Origin: Rhodamnia argentea
Lineage: Eukaryota; Streptophyta; Magnoliopsida; Myrtales; Myrtaceae
Assembly (NCBI RefSeq): GCF_020921035.1
Contig: NC_063151.1
Location: 8,618,001 to 8,682,000, forward strand
DNA: 64,000 nucleotides
Reading direction: 5' to 3'
Each line of letters opens with the position of its first letter. Position 1 is the stretch's first letter. Position numbers and translations under genes: made by a program. A model generated the notes under the pieces. The model saw nothing but the letters and a program-made list of their open reading frames with translations, was not told the origin of the DNA and did not search any database. Positions 1 to 22,425 of this stretch are shown in pieces.

Positions 1-395
1 AAAAGAAAAACATTAGAAAAATAACAAAAAAAAGTAAAAGACAAAAATACCCTTCAATTAGGCTCTCTTTTGAAACAATTTGAGTATTTTAGTCCTTTAT
101 TTGAAACAAAGTTCACTTCAAACCTGTATTTGAGAAAACAAGGACACTTCCGGCCCTTTTTTGAAAATTTTCTTTTTTTTTTTTTTTTACATCGACTCTG
201 TTTAACATAAAAGTTGAGGAATCGTCCAACATCGTTATGTCTACCAAAGGGTGGGAAAGAAAACACAAAGAATTCCAGAAGATCCAAGAAGATAGCATCT
301 ACCCAATTTCAGACAATTGCCTATAGGGATCCCCTCTTATTCTTTTTTCCTGGGTGCGAAGTCTTGCTCGAAAGCAGCCGTGTTTAGTTACAGGC
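1..395. other. Left edge and ATP sulfurylase 3' flank
   Basis: Positions 250-395 probably include the 3' untranslated region of the minus-strand sulfurylase gene. The first 200 bases have a poly(T) run (about 171-187) and phrases such as GAGTATTTTAGTCCTTTA that look repetitive. No gene recognised. Confidence 0.35.
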
Positions 396-3300
396 CTAGG
401 AGGATAAAACGGTAGCTTGCTGTTTAGTCTCCTCCGCTTGCAAACTCTTGTAGTACTTGACCAGTACCTCCCATCCTCCGGGGCACATAAATCCATCAGG
501 AGGGTTCTCACCGTTTCTTGCATAAGTCCTCATCTGCACAAGAATGACATGGTCAAGATCTACGAATTCTAAGAACATAAAATCCGGGTAACTATCAGTC
601 ACTTAACATGTAATTTGCACAGGATCTTTGATTATGCAGGGACATGCCTACAGCTCCAAGACTGCCTGTTGCAATGTGGACATATTGACAAGCATACTAG
701 AAAAAGCTTCTCGAGGTCTTTAAGAAGTTCTCAACAGCAATTTCTGCTACAACAACAAAGGGGTCTCGCACACTATCTATCACTATCAGGTATCACCATG
801 TCATTTTCTGGTGGTTTTGAACTTTTGCCCTTCCCCCTTTTTATCTTAATCTGGTTTAAAGCATGAAGGTTCATTTTGATCTCTAACCAAAAGGATCAAT
901 TGCCTCAAGGTGACACAAGATTTTGCCCCACTGACCTGATAGATCTTAGCCCATATTAATGCAACATGAAATAGTGTTTTCAGACAAGCAAAGTGTTTTC
1001 ATGCGTGAGCTAATAATTGTAGTTCTAATTTAAGTGTTTGCTTTTGCCGCATAACTCACAAATGACTACGTCAAATTACGTTTTGATCATCTTCAAACTG
1101 ACAAACGGCTTCTAATCAACTGAGTCTAAATGCTCAACTGTGCAGCATTAAACTTGTCATATAACAAGTCTAATAACAGAGGGAGAAGATTCACTTTTCC
1201 ACAAAGAAAGAGTGCAGTCATTAGTATGCATGTTCTGCAACTTCCGGCTGCTATAGGGAGACATTATTATTTTCTGTACTATCCATTCAAAAGCTCCAGA
1301 AAGTAAATCTCCTACCTTGGTCCCAGATATAAAAAGAAAATCCTTAGCACGTGAAGGATCAAAAAATGCCATTTTCTTCTCCACCATGTTGTATGCAGCC
1401 ACCTGCAGAACATGAAGTAGAAAAGTTGAGGAAATTTTACAAAGCAAGAAGTATGAGATGCATTGGACATGCCGAATGATATCCAGATAACACAATCAAA
1501 ACAGAATAAAGAAGAGCAACTTGCCCAATATCATATGGCAGAGAAAACGAGTAAAAACCTCCAGGATAACAAGAAGATACATTTCAAGGGTTTTTTTTTT
1601 TTTTGGGGGGGGGTTTGTTGAAGGAGAAGATACTCACTTTGAATGGCAAAATGTTGAGTTTCTCAAGGCCTGGGGCCATGCTCAGCACCTTTTTCCCATG
1701 ATCAGGGTCATACAGATCCCTCTTCTCCGTTGGGTGCCCCATACCAGCTGGATCTCGACCAACTATATAGAAATTGGCACCGGCATTTATCCGTGCCTTT
1801 GCATGCCACTGTACCTCGGTTGGACCAGCATAATGCATCGGAGATGGAAATATGGACACAACTGTGGTCTCGGGATCAAGAACACCATCTTCAAGGACCT
1901 GGAAGAGCAACATATCATTAGATAGTCAAATAACATCCAAACATAAAGAGTATCAAATAACTTGGACGGCCATTCTTCCTGATATTGAACAGATATTCTG
2001 GTAAAACCAAATTCACCAATGATGACGGTCAAGTTGTGTGAGAAAAGATATTGCTTACTAATGTCCACCTCTTATCTTATCAAGTCAGGAAAACAAGATT
2101 GACCATTGTGTTTCGGTCTGCATGGTCAATACACTTCAACCAGCAGAAAAGAGGCACACACGGCATGTTCCATTTAGACCCAATATGCTAGATAATTCCT
2201 ACTAGGCTACACTGCAGGACTATGGCAAAGGAATTAAAATTGATCAAAATAACCTTGCTATGTTGTTCCATCCGAACATTCAAAGGGACATCGTCAGCTT
2301 TTGTATAACCTCCAAGAGGATGAAGCAACAGGATCGGATTCTTGAAGCCCATTTCCAGCAAACGCCTCCTCGTATCATTCATCAACAACGCGTGCCCATT
2401 ATGCACTGGGTTTCTTAACTGAAAAGCGAAGACGGCATCAGCCTGACGCTGGTCGAACTCTTTGCGCAATTGTTTAGGCGAAAGCCTGTAGTGATCAAGC
2501 CCATCATTGTATTTAATCGGTTTCAACACTTCCAAATCTCCACCAATGAGCCAGTTCCCAGCAGGAGTTATCGCCTCCTCAACGTACGGCAATCCGGGAG
2601 CAGTTGTTCCCCAAGTCCTCGCTATTCTTTCCTCTTTGTTGTGTTTGTAGATTTCAATACTGCAAAAGGTTAATATGAATGGTTCCTAGTAAGAACAACT
2701 TATTAAGTGTAGTCGCATGGAAGCTAATGGTAATTTATTTTGCAGATACAGCACAACAGGACACTCCGGCACATGTAAGTAAAATGAGACGATGACAGAG
2801 ACAAAATAAAGATTTTTCTTTCAGTACTTTTGAAGTACAACTAGTAAACACAGTTCTCACAAGAACGCCAGATAGTCAAATACTAGGGCTGTTGGCTATG
2901 GCAAGCGCACGCCAATGATGCTGCACCAAAAATAACACACTACCGACTTATGAGCGGGATTTCCGAATACAGAAACATTACCATAGTTGTTCCAGCTAAA
3001 AAAATAATTGGTGCCGCAATTCAAAAGCAGGTGATTTCACTCAATCGTCAAACATATAGTATATTGAAACAATTCCTTCCACAAGTCATTGACAACAAAA
3101 TATTTGATGCCGCAATGCAAATGCAGGTGATTCCACTCAGATATCGGAGAGATTCTTTTACTGAAATAATTACTTCCACGAGTAGTTATCAAAACCCCTA
3201 CACAGACTAATGTTGAAATCAAGCTATAAAAAAATCACTGCTCCTCGTGCGAGTGGGAATTAACAAAGTGTCCCGCACACCTCAATGTGGAAAGGAAACC

Positions 3301-3989
3301 AAGGATAGCGACTCGGACCCACGAATTAACAAACGATTAGCGACAGAATCAGCCAGTCCCTAATGAAGTAGATAATTTTGTTCTTTTTCAACAACGCATC
3401 AGCATTTTCCGACAAAAGAAAAGAAAAAACATTGAAACAGCATTTACCTCCGAAGAACCGCGAGCAAATCCCCATCGGGACCGACCAGCCCCACATTCTG
3501 GGACGACCTGATCGCGTCCTTAGTCCCGTCGTCGATGGCCAGAACGATCGGAAGCGACATGTTCACGACCGATCCGTCCCCCATCCTCAGGCAATTGAAA
3601 TGCAAGGTTTGCAAATACTGCTCCTCTCTCATGAATCCCTTCAAAGGGCTCGCCCACCCTTCGCTGATCACGTGCACCCACTCCAGATCGATCCTCGTCA
3701 GCCTCACCCTCGGGAACGCCTCGGCCTCCTTCGCCTTCAAAACCCGATCTTTCTCCTGCACGACGAGGTCGACCAGGACCCCACCGTCGGGGTCGATGAG
3801 GGAGCTCCTGATCGAGGCCTTGGCGGCACTGTGACCCAGCATCTTGGGCTTGCGGGGGAGGCGCGACAACGGGTTGGCGAGGTAAACTCCTCTGGGCCTG
3901 ACGTTCTTGAGCTTCGCTCTGCCGATCTCTTGGCTGCGAAACCAGAGGTGGGGCGTGGTGGCGACGTGGAGTTTGATGGTTAGAGACAT
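396..3989 (-). CDS. APS2: ATP sulfurylase, plastid type (APS2-like)
   Basis: The gene encodes ATP sulfurylase, which makes adenosine 5'-phosphosulfate from sulfate and ATP, the entry step of sulfate assimilation. Five exons are read on the minus strand: 3448-3989, 2254-2659, 1638-1898, 1316-1402 and 396-533. All junctions are GT-AG and in frame, giving 477 residues, the usual plant length. The family signature [10 protein letters not shown] lies at residues 261-270 and the second nucleotide-binding motif GRDPAG at 363-368. The basic, Arg-rich first 50 residues fit a plastid transit peptide. The start MSLTIK resembles my recollection of the APS2 group rather than APS1, so the paralogue assignment is moderate. 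An in-frame Met50 (codon 3840-3842) lies just before the conserved domain and could start a shorter cytosolic form. No lesion was seen. Confidence 0.93.
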
Positions 3990-4763
3990 GCTGGGATGAG
4001 GAGGGGTCGAGGCGGGAGTGCTGGAGGAGAGAGGAGGCTAATTTGGGAAAACGCAGCGAGGAGGCTAGATTGGGCAAGCATCTTGCGGGGGGGTGTGGGA
4101 GGAAGAAGCAGCAGAAGGGGAAGAGGAAGGAGTGGGCAGTGTTGCGAGAGGCGCTGCTGAAAGGGAAAAGAGATCCACACGTTCTTCACTGGCGGCGTCT
4201 GTGGGTGCGCGAAGGACGAGAAAGACGTTTGCTTTATCTTCTCTGTGGATGGAAGTTGGCGGGGCCGGTCAAAACGTGCTCGGGAGGAGGGTGGGAGTGG
4301 GACCATGAGAACTTAGGAAGGAGGGCTCGTGCCCGGTTTTTAACATCATGAGATCATTGCTACCGACGGTGTTGTAAGGCCATTTTGAGGAGGACAACAT
4401 GGATGGCGCGCCATTCCCGACATGATCACGGGTCCGACGGCTCGTGAGTCGTGGGCCTGTCTACGCATGCCTGAGCCACAAGGGTCTCCAAAGGTAGTGT
4501 TAGCCGGGTCTAAATAGTGACTCGTGGTTACTAGGTCTAATTCAACACTTTTGATTTTCATAGTTCTCGTACGCTTTTCCCTCGCCAAGGGATCTAAACA
4601 ATATTTTAGATTGATTCCAGAACCTTGGTTCAAGCCCATTCGTCGATCACGCTATGACAAATGGAGAAACGAGCTAGTAATTTATGATCATTTAAAAAAA
4701 AAAGAAAATCAAAACCGGGTTTTTTTTTTAAGGAAAAAATTGGACATGACCGAAAAAGGTTAA
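3990..4763. promoter_or_regulatory. 5' flank of the ATP sulfurylase gene
   Basis: This stretch holds the 5' leader and promoter of the minus-strand gene that starts at 3989. On the minus strand one frame stays open from an ATG at 4306 down to a stop at 3980-3982, overlapping the sulfurylase start out of frame. A second ATG of that frame is at 4079-4081. No TATA box could be placed with confidence. Beyond about 4320 the DNA turns AT-rich and no gene was recognised. Confidence 0.4.
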
Positions 4764-4985
4764 GAGCGCATGCCAACACTTCTGCTCTACAAATCAATTT
4801 CTACTTCTGAGCAGAAGTTGATTTTTCTACATCTTGAGGGATCTTCAAGTGGCTTCAAAACTACTTCTGAAGCAAAAAAATACTTCAAAAGTAGAAAAAT
4901 TAAGTTCCATAACCAAATGGATTTTTGCTTTAGAAACACTTATGGAATAGAAATTCTACTTTAGAAGTGTTTTCATGCGCGGGCC
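4764..4985. mobile_element. Tourist-like MITE, small copy
   Basis: The element is about 220 bases long with imperfect terminal inverted repeats. The left end contains GCGCATGCCAACACTTCT (4766-4783) and the right end AGAAGTGTTTTCATGCGC (4963-4980), 16 of 18 bases complementary. The left end is preceded by TAA (4761-4763), as expected for a PIF/Harbinger-type target. The right flank does not show a clean TAA. The ends match the larger element at 43668-44208. There is no coding capacity. Confidence 0.6.
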
Positions 4986-5563
4986 GTTTCCTTTAATTTC
5001 TCTTGCAAGTAGACCCGGTCTCGACACTCTGGGCCCACCCAAACCAATAGGCCCGAAGAGCAAATCGGGTAGGCCCTAGGCAAGCCATTTCATTCTTGTT
5101 GGACCCGAGCCCACGTACATTCACTTGGGCCAGAATCATTTCTCGAACCACATGCGATTATTTGGTTCGAACCATGGGCCTTGTATGTGGGTCCGCCCAC
5201 TCATTCGTCGGTTTTGTAATTTCGTCTCTTCATCTCTCCTCTTGCTTTGGTTATCCGAACGATAATAGAATTATTCCGTCGCACTTGCTTTCAATACCTT
5301 CCAACCCAATTAGGCCACATTGCTTGTCTTCTCCAAATTGTAAATCTCTCGCGTAAGAAATTCCCAAAACTCGGTGGAGGAAAAAAAAGAAAAAAACCCT
5401 CGAAATTTGAAAATAAAAAGAATTTTTATTAAACGTACTGCGTCGACGTAAGAAGCTATTTATATATTCACCGTCTCATGGTTAACATGCGCCATGAATT
5501 CGATTGCAAAGATAAGCGAGAAAATATACGTACTCGTCCCAATGGTAAGCATGCAAATATATT
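4986..5563. other. Spacer, no gene recognised
   Basis: This is AT-rich spacer with several short purine or thymine runs. Short open frames at 5096-5356 and 5247-5432 have no recognisable domain and no sign of splicing. Nothing functional was seen. Confidence 0.4.
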
Positions 5564-5971
5564 GATAAAATGACACAAGTGGTTCTCGGACTTTGATTCA
5601 ATGTGCAATGCAGTTCATAAATTTTTAATTTGGCTAATATGATCCCGAACTTTAACTCAATGTATAATTTAGTCAATGAACTTTTGAAACACATTTAACT
5701 TAAGTCCATGATGTTTTTTTCCCCTAAAGTGTGCAAGTTATACATATAGTATTTCCTACTCAAAGTGCAAGAAAGTCTACAATAGGGTTAGCGGCCAAGA
5801 GTATATTGAATATCTTCTTATAATTCAGGGACTAAGTTGAACATATTTAAAAAATTGAGGGACGATATTACACATTGAGTTAAAGTTCGAGACCATATCG
5901 ATCAAATTAAAAAATTCAGATATTATATTGCACGTTGGAACAAAATTCAGGGACCATTTATATCATTATCC
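5564..5971. mobile_element. Long-TIR non-autonomous element
   Basis: The two ends are inverted copies of each other over roughly 100 bases. The left arm starts near 5564 with GATAAAATGACACAAGTGG. The right arm, read backwards from 5971, starts GGATAATGATATAAATGG. Both continue into a repeated sequence of the type ACTTTAACTCAATGTGTAAT. There is no open frame, so the element is non-coding and probably a MITE or a MULE-derived remnant. The family is not identified. Confidence 0.55.
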
Positions 5972-6290
5972 CAAATATATTTCCACGCTGGCTATGGACC
6001 TGTTAAGAAGCAAAATCAAAATCTTCTGGCAAAAACTTGCAGTAAAGTCCATGTGGCATTTGCAATTTAGCCCTTTTATTAATCGCAAATTGCGACCAGG
6101 GGCATGTAATTTGCCCACAAGCCATCTTCCTCGCTGCCCTAACTGGCAACGCCAAGTCGCAACACCGTGTCCCGCTCAAACGTCCTCCAGCCTCGATCTC
6201 AAGCTCAAGCTCAAGTTCTTCACGTTTCCCGTTTCTTTGGTTCCTCCCCCAATTGCTGCATCTGTCCTGATCCCTCAATTTCTCTCTCCT

Positions 6291-6303
6291 AGGGTTAGGG
6301 TTT
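6291..6303 (+). promoter_or_regulatory. Telo-box in the XRN3-like 5' leader
   Basis: The sequence AGGGTTAGGGTTT contains the plant telo-box (AAACCCTAA on the other strand) about 90 bases before the exoribonuclease ATG. It sits inside a CT-rich leader typical of plant transcription starts. Telo-boxes near the start are known from genes of translation and ribosome biogenesis, which fits the rRNA-processing role of XRN2/XRN3 enzymes. Confidence 0.55.
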
Positions 6304-6393
6304 CTGTTCGTTCTCCTTTCACTCTCTCTCTAGCTGTTGCTCCCCTCTTCTTCTCTCTCCTCCTTCGTCCTCGGCTCTGCTCGGGTTTCCGAG

Positions 6394-18384
<11,991 letters not shown>

Positions 18385-19719
18385 AATTTTTTCCTGTGAA
18401 TTGTGATCTTACCTTTATTGCTTTAGGTGAGAGAATGTTGTACAATAGTCTGTTTTTTAATTGTTCAATAGCTGTATCAATTTTTTCTTCTACCATACCT
18501 TGTGGGTTTAGGTGCGGGTTCATTTCTGCACAGATAAGAGGGAACATTGTTATTTTTCTGTTTTTCTTAAGTAGCAGCTGCCATTATGCCAATAAAATCA
18601 AGCATTCAATGGCATTTGGTAGCCTTGATTGATGTTTTCTTCATGTATTCGCGTCGCATTCTCTCAAGTTGCAATAATCCTGGGAATATGATGATGAGGT
18701 GTTGGCTGAAAGTGAGGTGGTAGTTTAGATAATTCATGGTCCAAGTGAACGAACAATGAAGGAGGTCACAAGGATGGCACTCCGAGTTCTAATAACTTGG
18801 GGAAGTTGATCTTCCACTCTAATGATAAGGAGTAGGGAGTACCTGGATTTGGCCCCTGCATGAGCTTTGCATGTTACAGGTTAATTCTTATGGGTAGACA
18901 CTAGACAGCATCTTCTCCCTCTAAACTCGCAATTTTATTTGTTTGGTTGAAACTAGCTTATTCGTGCTCTTCTTTTATTGTGCTTGGCTTTTGCACTGGA
19001 TTGGCGGTCGTGTGTCACAGAAAGATTTGAACTTTCCCGGTTTGCGGGTGCATATGCACATCTTGTGATGATTTGAAGCATGACATCTTTCTGGTCGTTT
19101 CTTTATTTTCCCTCTGATCAAGGGGTGTTGTTTCAATTAAACCTATTAGGGTTATAAAATTAACAACTAAAAGTTTCCTTCATGTGGCACGGGTGCATCT
19201 GCAGAGAATTGTGCTATTGTTATAATTCGAATTTAGCATCCAAGTGAACGATGCGAAACACTGGTCGTTGTTTCTGAGCATGATTAAGCAGGTTAGCGGG
19301 AGCTAAATCTTTGTTTGAAGTTTCTTTAAGTAAATCTGTTTATAGTCAGTTTTCACGACCTCGGACTGCTATACGGATATCTGTTTCTTCTTGTTGAGTT
19401 GCACGTAAATTGTGTTAGAAAAGTCTCATATCGAATAATTGATATAGTGTAGAAAAGTTGATATATCCAAGTTGGTCCGTTATTTATTGACTTAAACTTT
19501 TGAGTGAAGTTGAGCTTAATTGGATATGTTGAGGTACTTTTTTTTTTTGTTGTCAAAATAACATTTCATTCATTTCCTCAGGTTATAAGAGAAGTAAATC
19601 GTAGATTAACTGCAAGTCAAAATGACTTTCATACAATTTCAAAATAAGTTTTAGATAACAAGTTCTAGATAACAAGAGAAATTATCAAAACAAGTTTATG
19701 AATCACACGTCTAAAGAGT
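18385..19719. other. 3' flank of the XRN3-like gene, then spacer
   Basis: The first 250 bases are the likely 3' untranslated region. A canonical AATAAA lies at 18591-18596, about 210 bases after the stop. Downstream is AT-rich spacer without a gene. Around 19410-19550 it contains sequence such as GTTAGAAAAGTCTCATATCG that looks repetitive, but I cannot name it. Confidence 0.45.
18591..18596 (+). terminator. Polyadenylation signal of the XRN3-like gene
   Basis: AATAAA lies about 210 bases past the stop codon, in a T-rich context typical of plant 3' ends. Other near-matches are absent just upstream, so this is the most likely signal. Confidence 0.45.
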
Positions 19720-20005
19720 AAATCTATGATTTCTTTACATCCAAATCGATCGTTGATCACCGAATTCGTCTTCAGTAATGAGCACATATCGAGATCTCCA
19801 TATGTTACTACGGCTTTGTCTTTCTAGACTAAATCGGAAAAGAAAATATTCCAAACAGGAGGAAAACACGAAAAAATAAATAGAAAATCAGAACAACAAA
19901 ATAGAGAGGGGAGGGAGAGATCTAGTCCAAACCCTCCCTTCCATGAAAGTTGAAAGAAGAAAGTGTGCAAAGAAAAGAGAGAGAGGGGAGAGAAAAGCTA
20001 GGGGC
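19720..20005. repeat. Dispersed repeat, copy A
   Basis: This stretch resembles 45615-46112 in the same orientation. Shared blocks include the region around GATCACCGAATTCGTC, a GAGCACATATCGAGATCT-like block, and a purine-rich stretch ending GGGAGGGAGAGATCTAGT. The copies are diverged and differ by large indels. No open frame explains it, so it is probably a decayed retroelement or untranslated tail. Confidence 0.4.
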
Positions 20006-20409
20006 GGCTGTGAATAATAGCTCGACTTAAACGCGAGTAATTGTACTCTGGTTCAATGAACGAACTTGAACTTGGCTTTCTCTTGGTGATCTACTCGGAC
20101 GGAGGTATCCACATAAAAGAGGTCATGCAAATCGCAAAGAAAAAAGAAAAGGCCAATTGCCTAACCTGGAAAAAGAACATATCATCCAAAAGAAGCCACA
20201 TAGGGTGTGATTGCAAAATATTCAAGTAATCATAAATAGTGCTATAGCTGAATATAAAATCCTCTTGGAAAGTCATACCTTGCCCTTCTGTAGAAATCCT
20301 AGAAGGGTATCATGGATGCATGTGGAAACTAACGATACAAAGAGCCTATCTCGTCCCTCCATGCACAACATGCTGTCTATGAGGCTAATCTTGATTTTGG
20401 GCTGAGGTT

Positions 20410-20880
20410 AGGATAAGCGATTTTCGGTCCGATCCGATTCCTCTCAAGAACCAAAAGCCAAATCGGTGGTGCTGGTTCCTAATTTCCGGAACCAAGGACC
20501 AGACCGCCGGTCCGATTTGGTTCCCGGACGGTCTAATGGAGTCAGGCAAATATTATCAAGGTCATTATTTTCGAAGAAATGACTCTAAAACAGTAAATTC
20601 TTTTTTTTTTTTATAAAAAAAGTGAGATGATAGAATTTTCGAGCACAATCTAGCAACACGTAACATTCGACATTGTGGGGGTAGAGCCATCGCAATAGAA
20701 GCTGCAAAATAAACATGCGGTCCAAATCTCAACCGTATGAGACCCCGAAAATGCAAAAAATAAATAAATTAAAATCAGCGGGTCCGGTCCGATTTTATAC
20801 CTCTAGAACAGAAAATCGGATCGCCGCCCTCTCGGAACCGGGAACCGGTTCCGATCCGGTCGGTCCGACTTGCTCTCCCT
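20410..20880. mobile_element. hAT-like MITE with CGGTCCGAT arms
   Basis: The left end reads GGATAAGCGATTTTCGGTCC and continues CGATCCGATTCC. The right end, reversed from 20880, reads AGGGAGAGCAAGTCGGACCG and continues ACCGGATCGGAACC. The arms are imperfect inverted repeats rich in GGTCCGAT and GGAACC units, like plant hAT-type MITEs. The middle is AT-rich and non-coding. No target duplication was identified. Confidence 0.5.
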
Positions 20881-20899
20881 TAAGCGAGGTTTTAGTTTA

Positions 20900-21140
20900 G
20901 ACTTTGTTTGTTTAGCGAAAAATGAATGATTTGAAAAATATTTTCCTGTAAATAATCACTCTTATATTTACTAAAAATGAATAAACGAAAATATTTTCAT
21001 CGTCTACGCAACTATTTGGACATAAATTGTGGCCGATAATGAAATTATTTTTTGTTAACTAATTATTTTAAGTGATATAAATAATCACTTTTAGAAAAAT
21101 ATTTTTTGAAATATTTATTTTTTGTGAAATAAATGGAGTC
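20900..21140. mobile_element. GACTCCATTTATTTC-type MITE, copy 1
   Basis: The 241-base element has inverted ends. The left end is GACTTTGTTTGTTTAGCG. The right end, reversed from 21140, is GACTCCATTTATTTCACA. The core carries the family landmark ATATTTTCATCGTCTA followed by GGACATAAATTGTGGCCG, also found in diverged form in the copies at 33569 and 60307. Non-coding. Confidence 0.55.
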
Positions 21141-21329
21141 ATAACGGCGTACTATTTATGAGCCTTACAGTTTGAACAGTGTATGGAGAGTTTTTGGATC
21201 TATATAAGGAATGCCGCCGGTATCCACCTCTCGTGTATTGTGATAGTAACTCCTACGGGATCTGTATTAGTGACGAGCACTTCTAACATGCAATGTTTCT
21301 TATACAAGTGGCATTACGAGCAGAATTTA

Positions 21330-21845
21330 CACAAAAAATTATAAATTTATTGTACTTGTACCAATTCAGCCTTAAACCTTTCAATTTGGTCTATACCTTT
21401 CAACAATTTACCAATTGACTTATTTCGGTTAATTTTGGCCGAAAATTATGGACGTGAATACCAAGCATTCTATGTGACGGATAATTGTTGTAAATTCGCA
21501 AAAGAATTTTGAAACTTTTTTTTTATTATAATTTTTTTGATTTTTGATTTTTTTATATTATATTTTTGATTTTTTTAATTGTGGCCAACAACACTGGGTG
21601 AGGCCCTCGTCGGCCAAAAAGAAAGGAGAGAATAGAAAAAAGAACAAACAATAAAAATTAAAAAAAAATCAAAATTATAATGAAAATTACAAAAATTATC
21701 CAAGTTAGCATTGGTCATGACACATGGGACTGCTATTGTCCACATCAACGATTTCCTATTGGCTAGCATCGACGAGAGTTGCCGCGTGGTGGTGCGGGCG
21801 TGAGGGCGAAGTACGGCGTGAGAGCTGGCAAGCACCATGATTGGA
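21330..21845. mobile_element. Truncated long-TIR element
   Basis: The left arm (about 21336-21460) matches the arms of the element at 21850-22425: ATAAATTTATTGTACTTG, then CCAATTCAGCCTTAAACC. A GC-richer core follows to 21845, and the matching right arm is missing. The intact relative begins directly afterwards, so this copy was probably truncated before or by that insertion. Confidence 0.45.
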
Positions 21846-21849
21846 GGCT

Positions 21850-22425
21850 AGAAAAATTATCTAAAAAGTCTTAAATCTATTGCATTTTTGTCAATTTAGT
21901 CATAAACTTTTTAATTTTGCCAATTGAGTCTTAGACATTTTCATGTTTTGTCAATTGAGTTCATTCAATCAATTTTGAAAAAAAATTGCTAATGTGAACT
22001 CTAGCCATCCTACATGGCATGGTTGACTTTGATGTAGACAATTTTAAATAATATTTTGTTTATTTATTTATTTATTTATTTATTGTGGTCGACAGGTCCT
22101 CGTTGGCAACAACCCTTGCATGGCCTCTCTTAGTCTAAGGCCACTGAAGGCCCAACGATCCTTGACGGCCACAACAAAAATATAAAAAGAGTATTAAATT
22201 TTATTTCAAAAAATCGAAAATTATTTTAAAAAAATTATCTACGTCGTCACCGTCCGTGTAACGTAGGATAGCCGGCGTCCATGTCAGCTTTTTTCCGTTA
22301 AAATTGACCGGATGCACTCAATTGACAAAACATGAAAAAGTTTAGGACTCAATTAACGAAATCAAAATGTTTAGAACTAAATTGGCAAAAATGCAATAAA
22401 TTTAGAACTTTCTGGACAATTTTCC
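21850..22425. mobile_element. Long-TIR element with GC-rich core
   Basis: Terminal inverted repeats of about 58 bases are visible. The left arm begins GAAAAATTATCTAAAAAGTC. The right arm, reversed from 22425, begins GGAAAATTGTCCAGAAAGTT. Both continue into CTATTGCATTTTTGTCAATT-like sequence. The element includes a (TTTA)n run near 22060-22084. It belongs to the same family as 58097-58605, 59418-60099 and a fragment at 61348-61490. There is no transposase, so it is non-autonomous, possibly Mutator-derived. Confidence 0.6.

Noticed and set aside
3378-3983. 201-codon plus-strand frame
   Set aside because: It is the antisense shadow of GC-rich ATP sulfurylase exon 1, which has clear family identity on the other strand.
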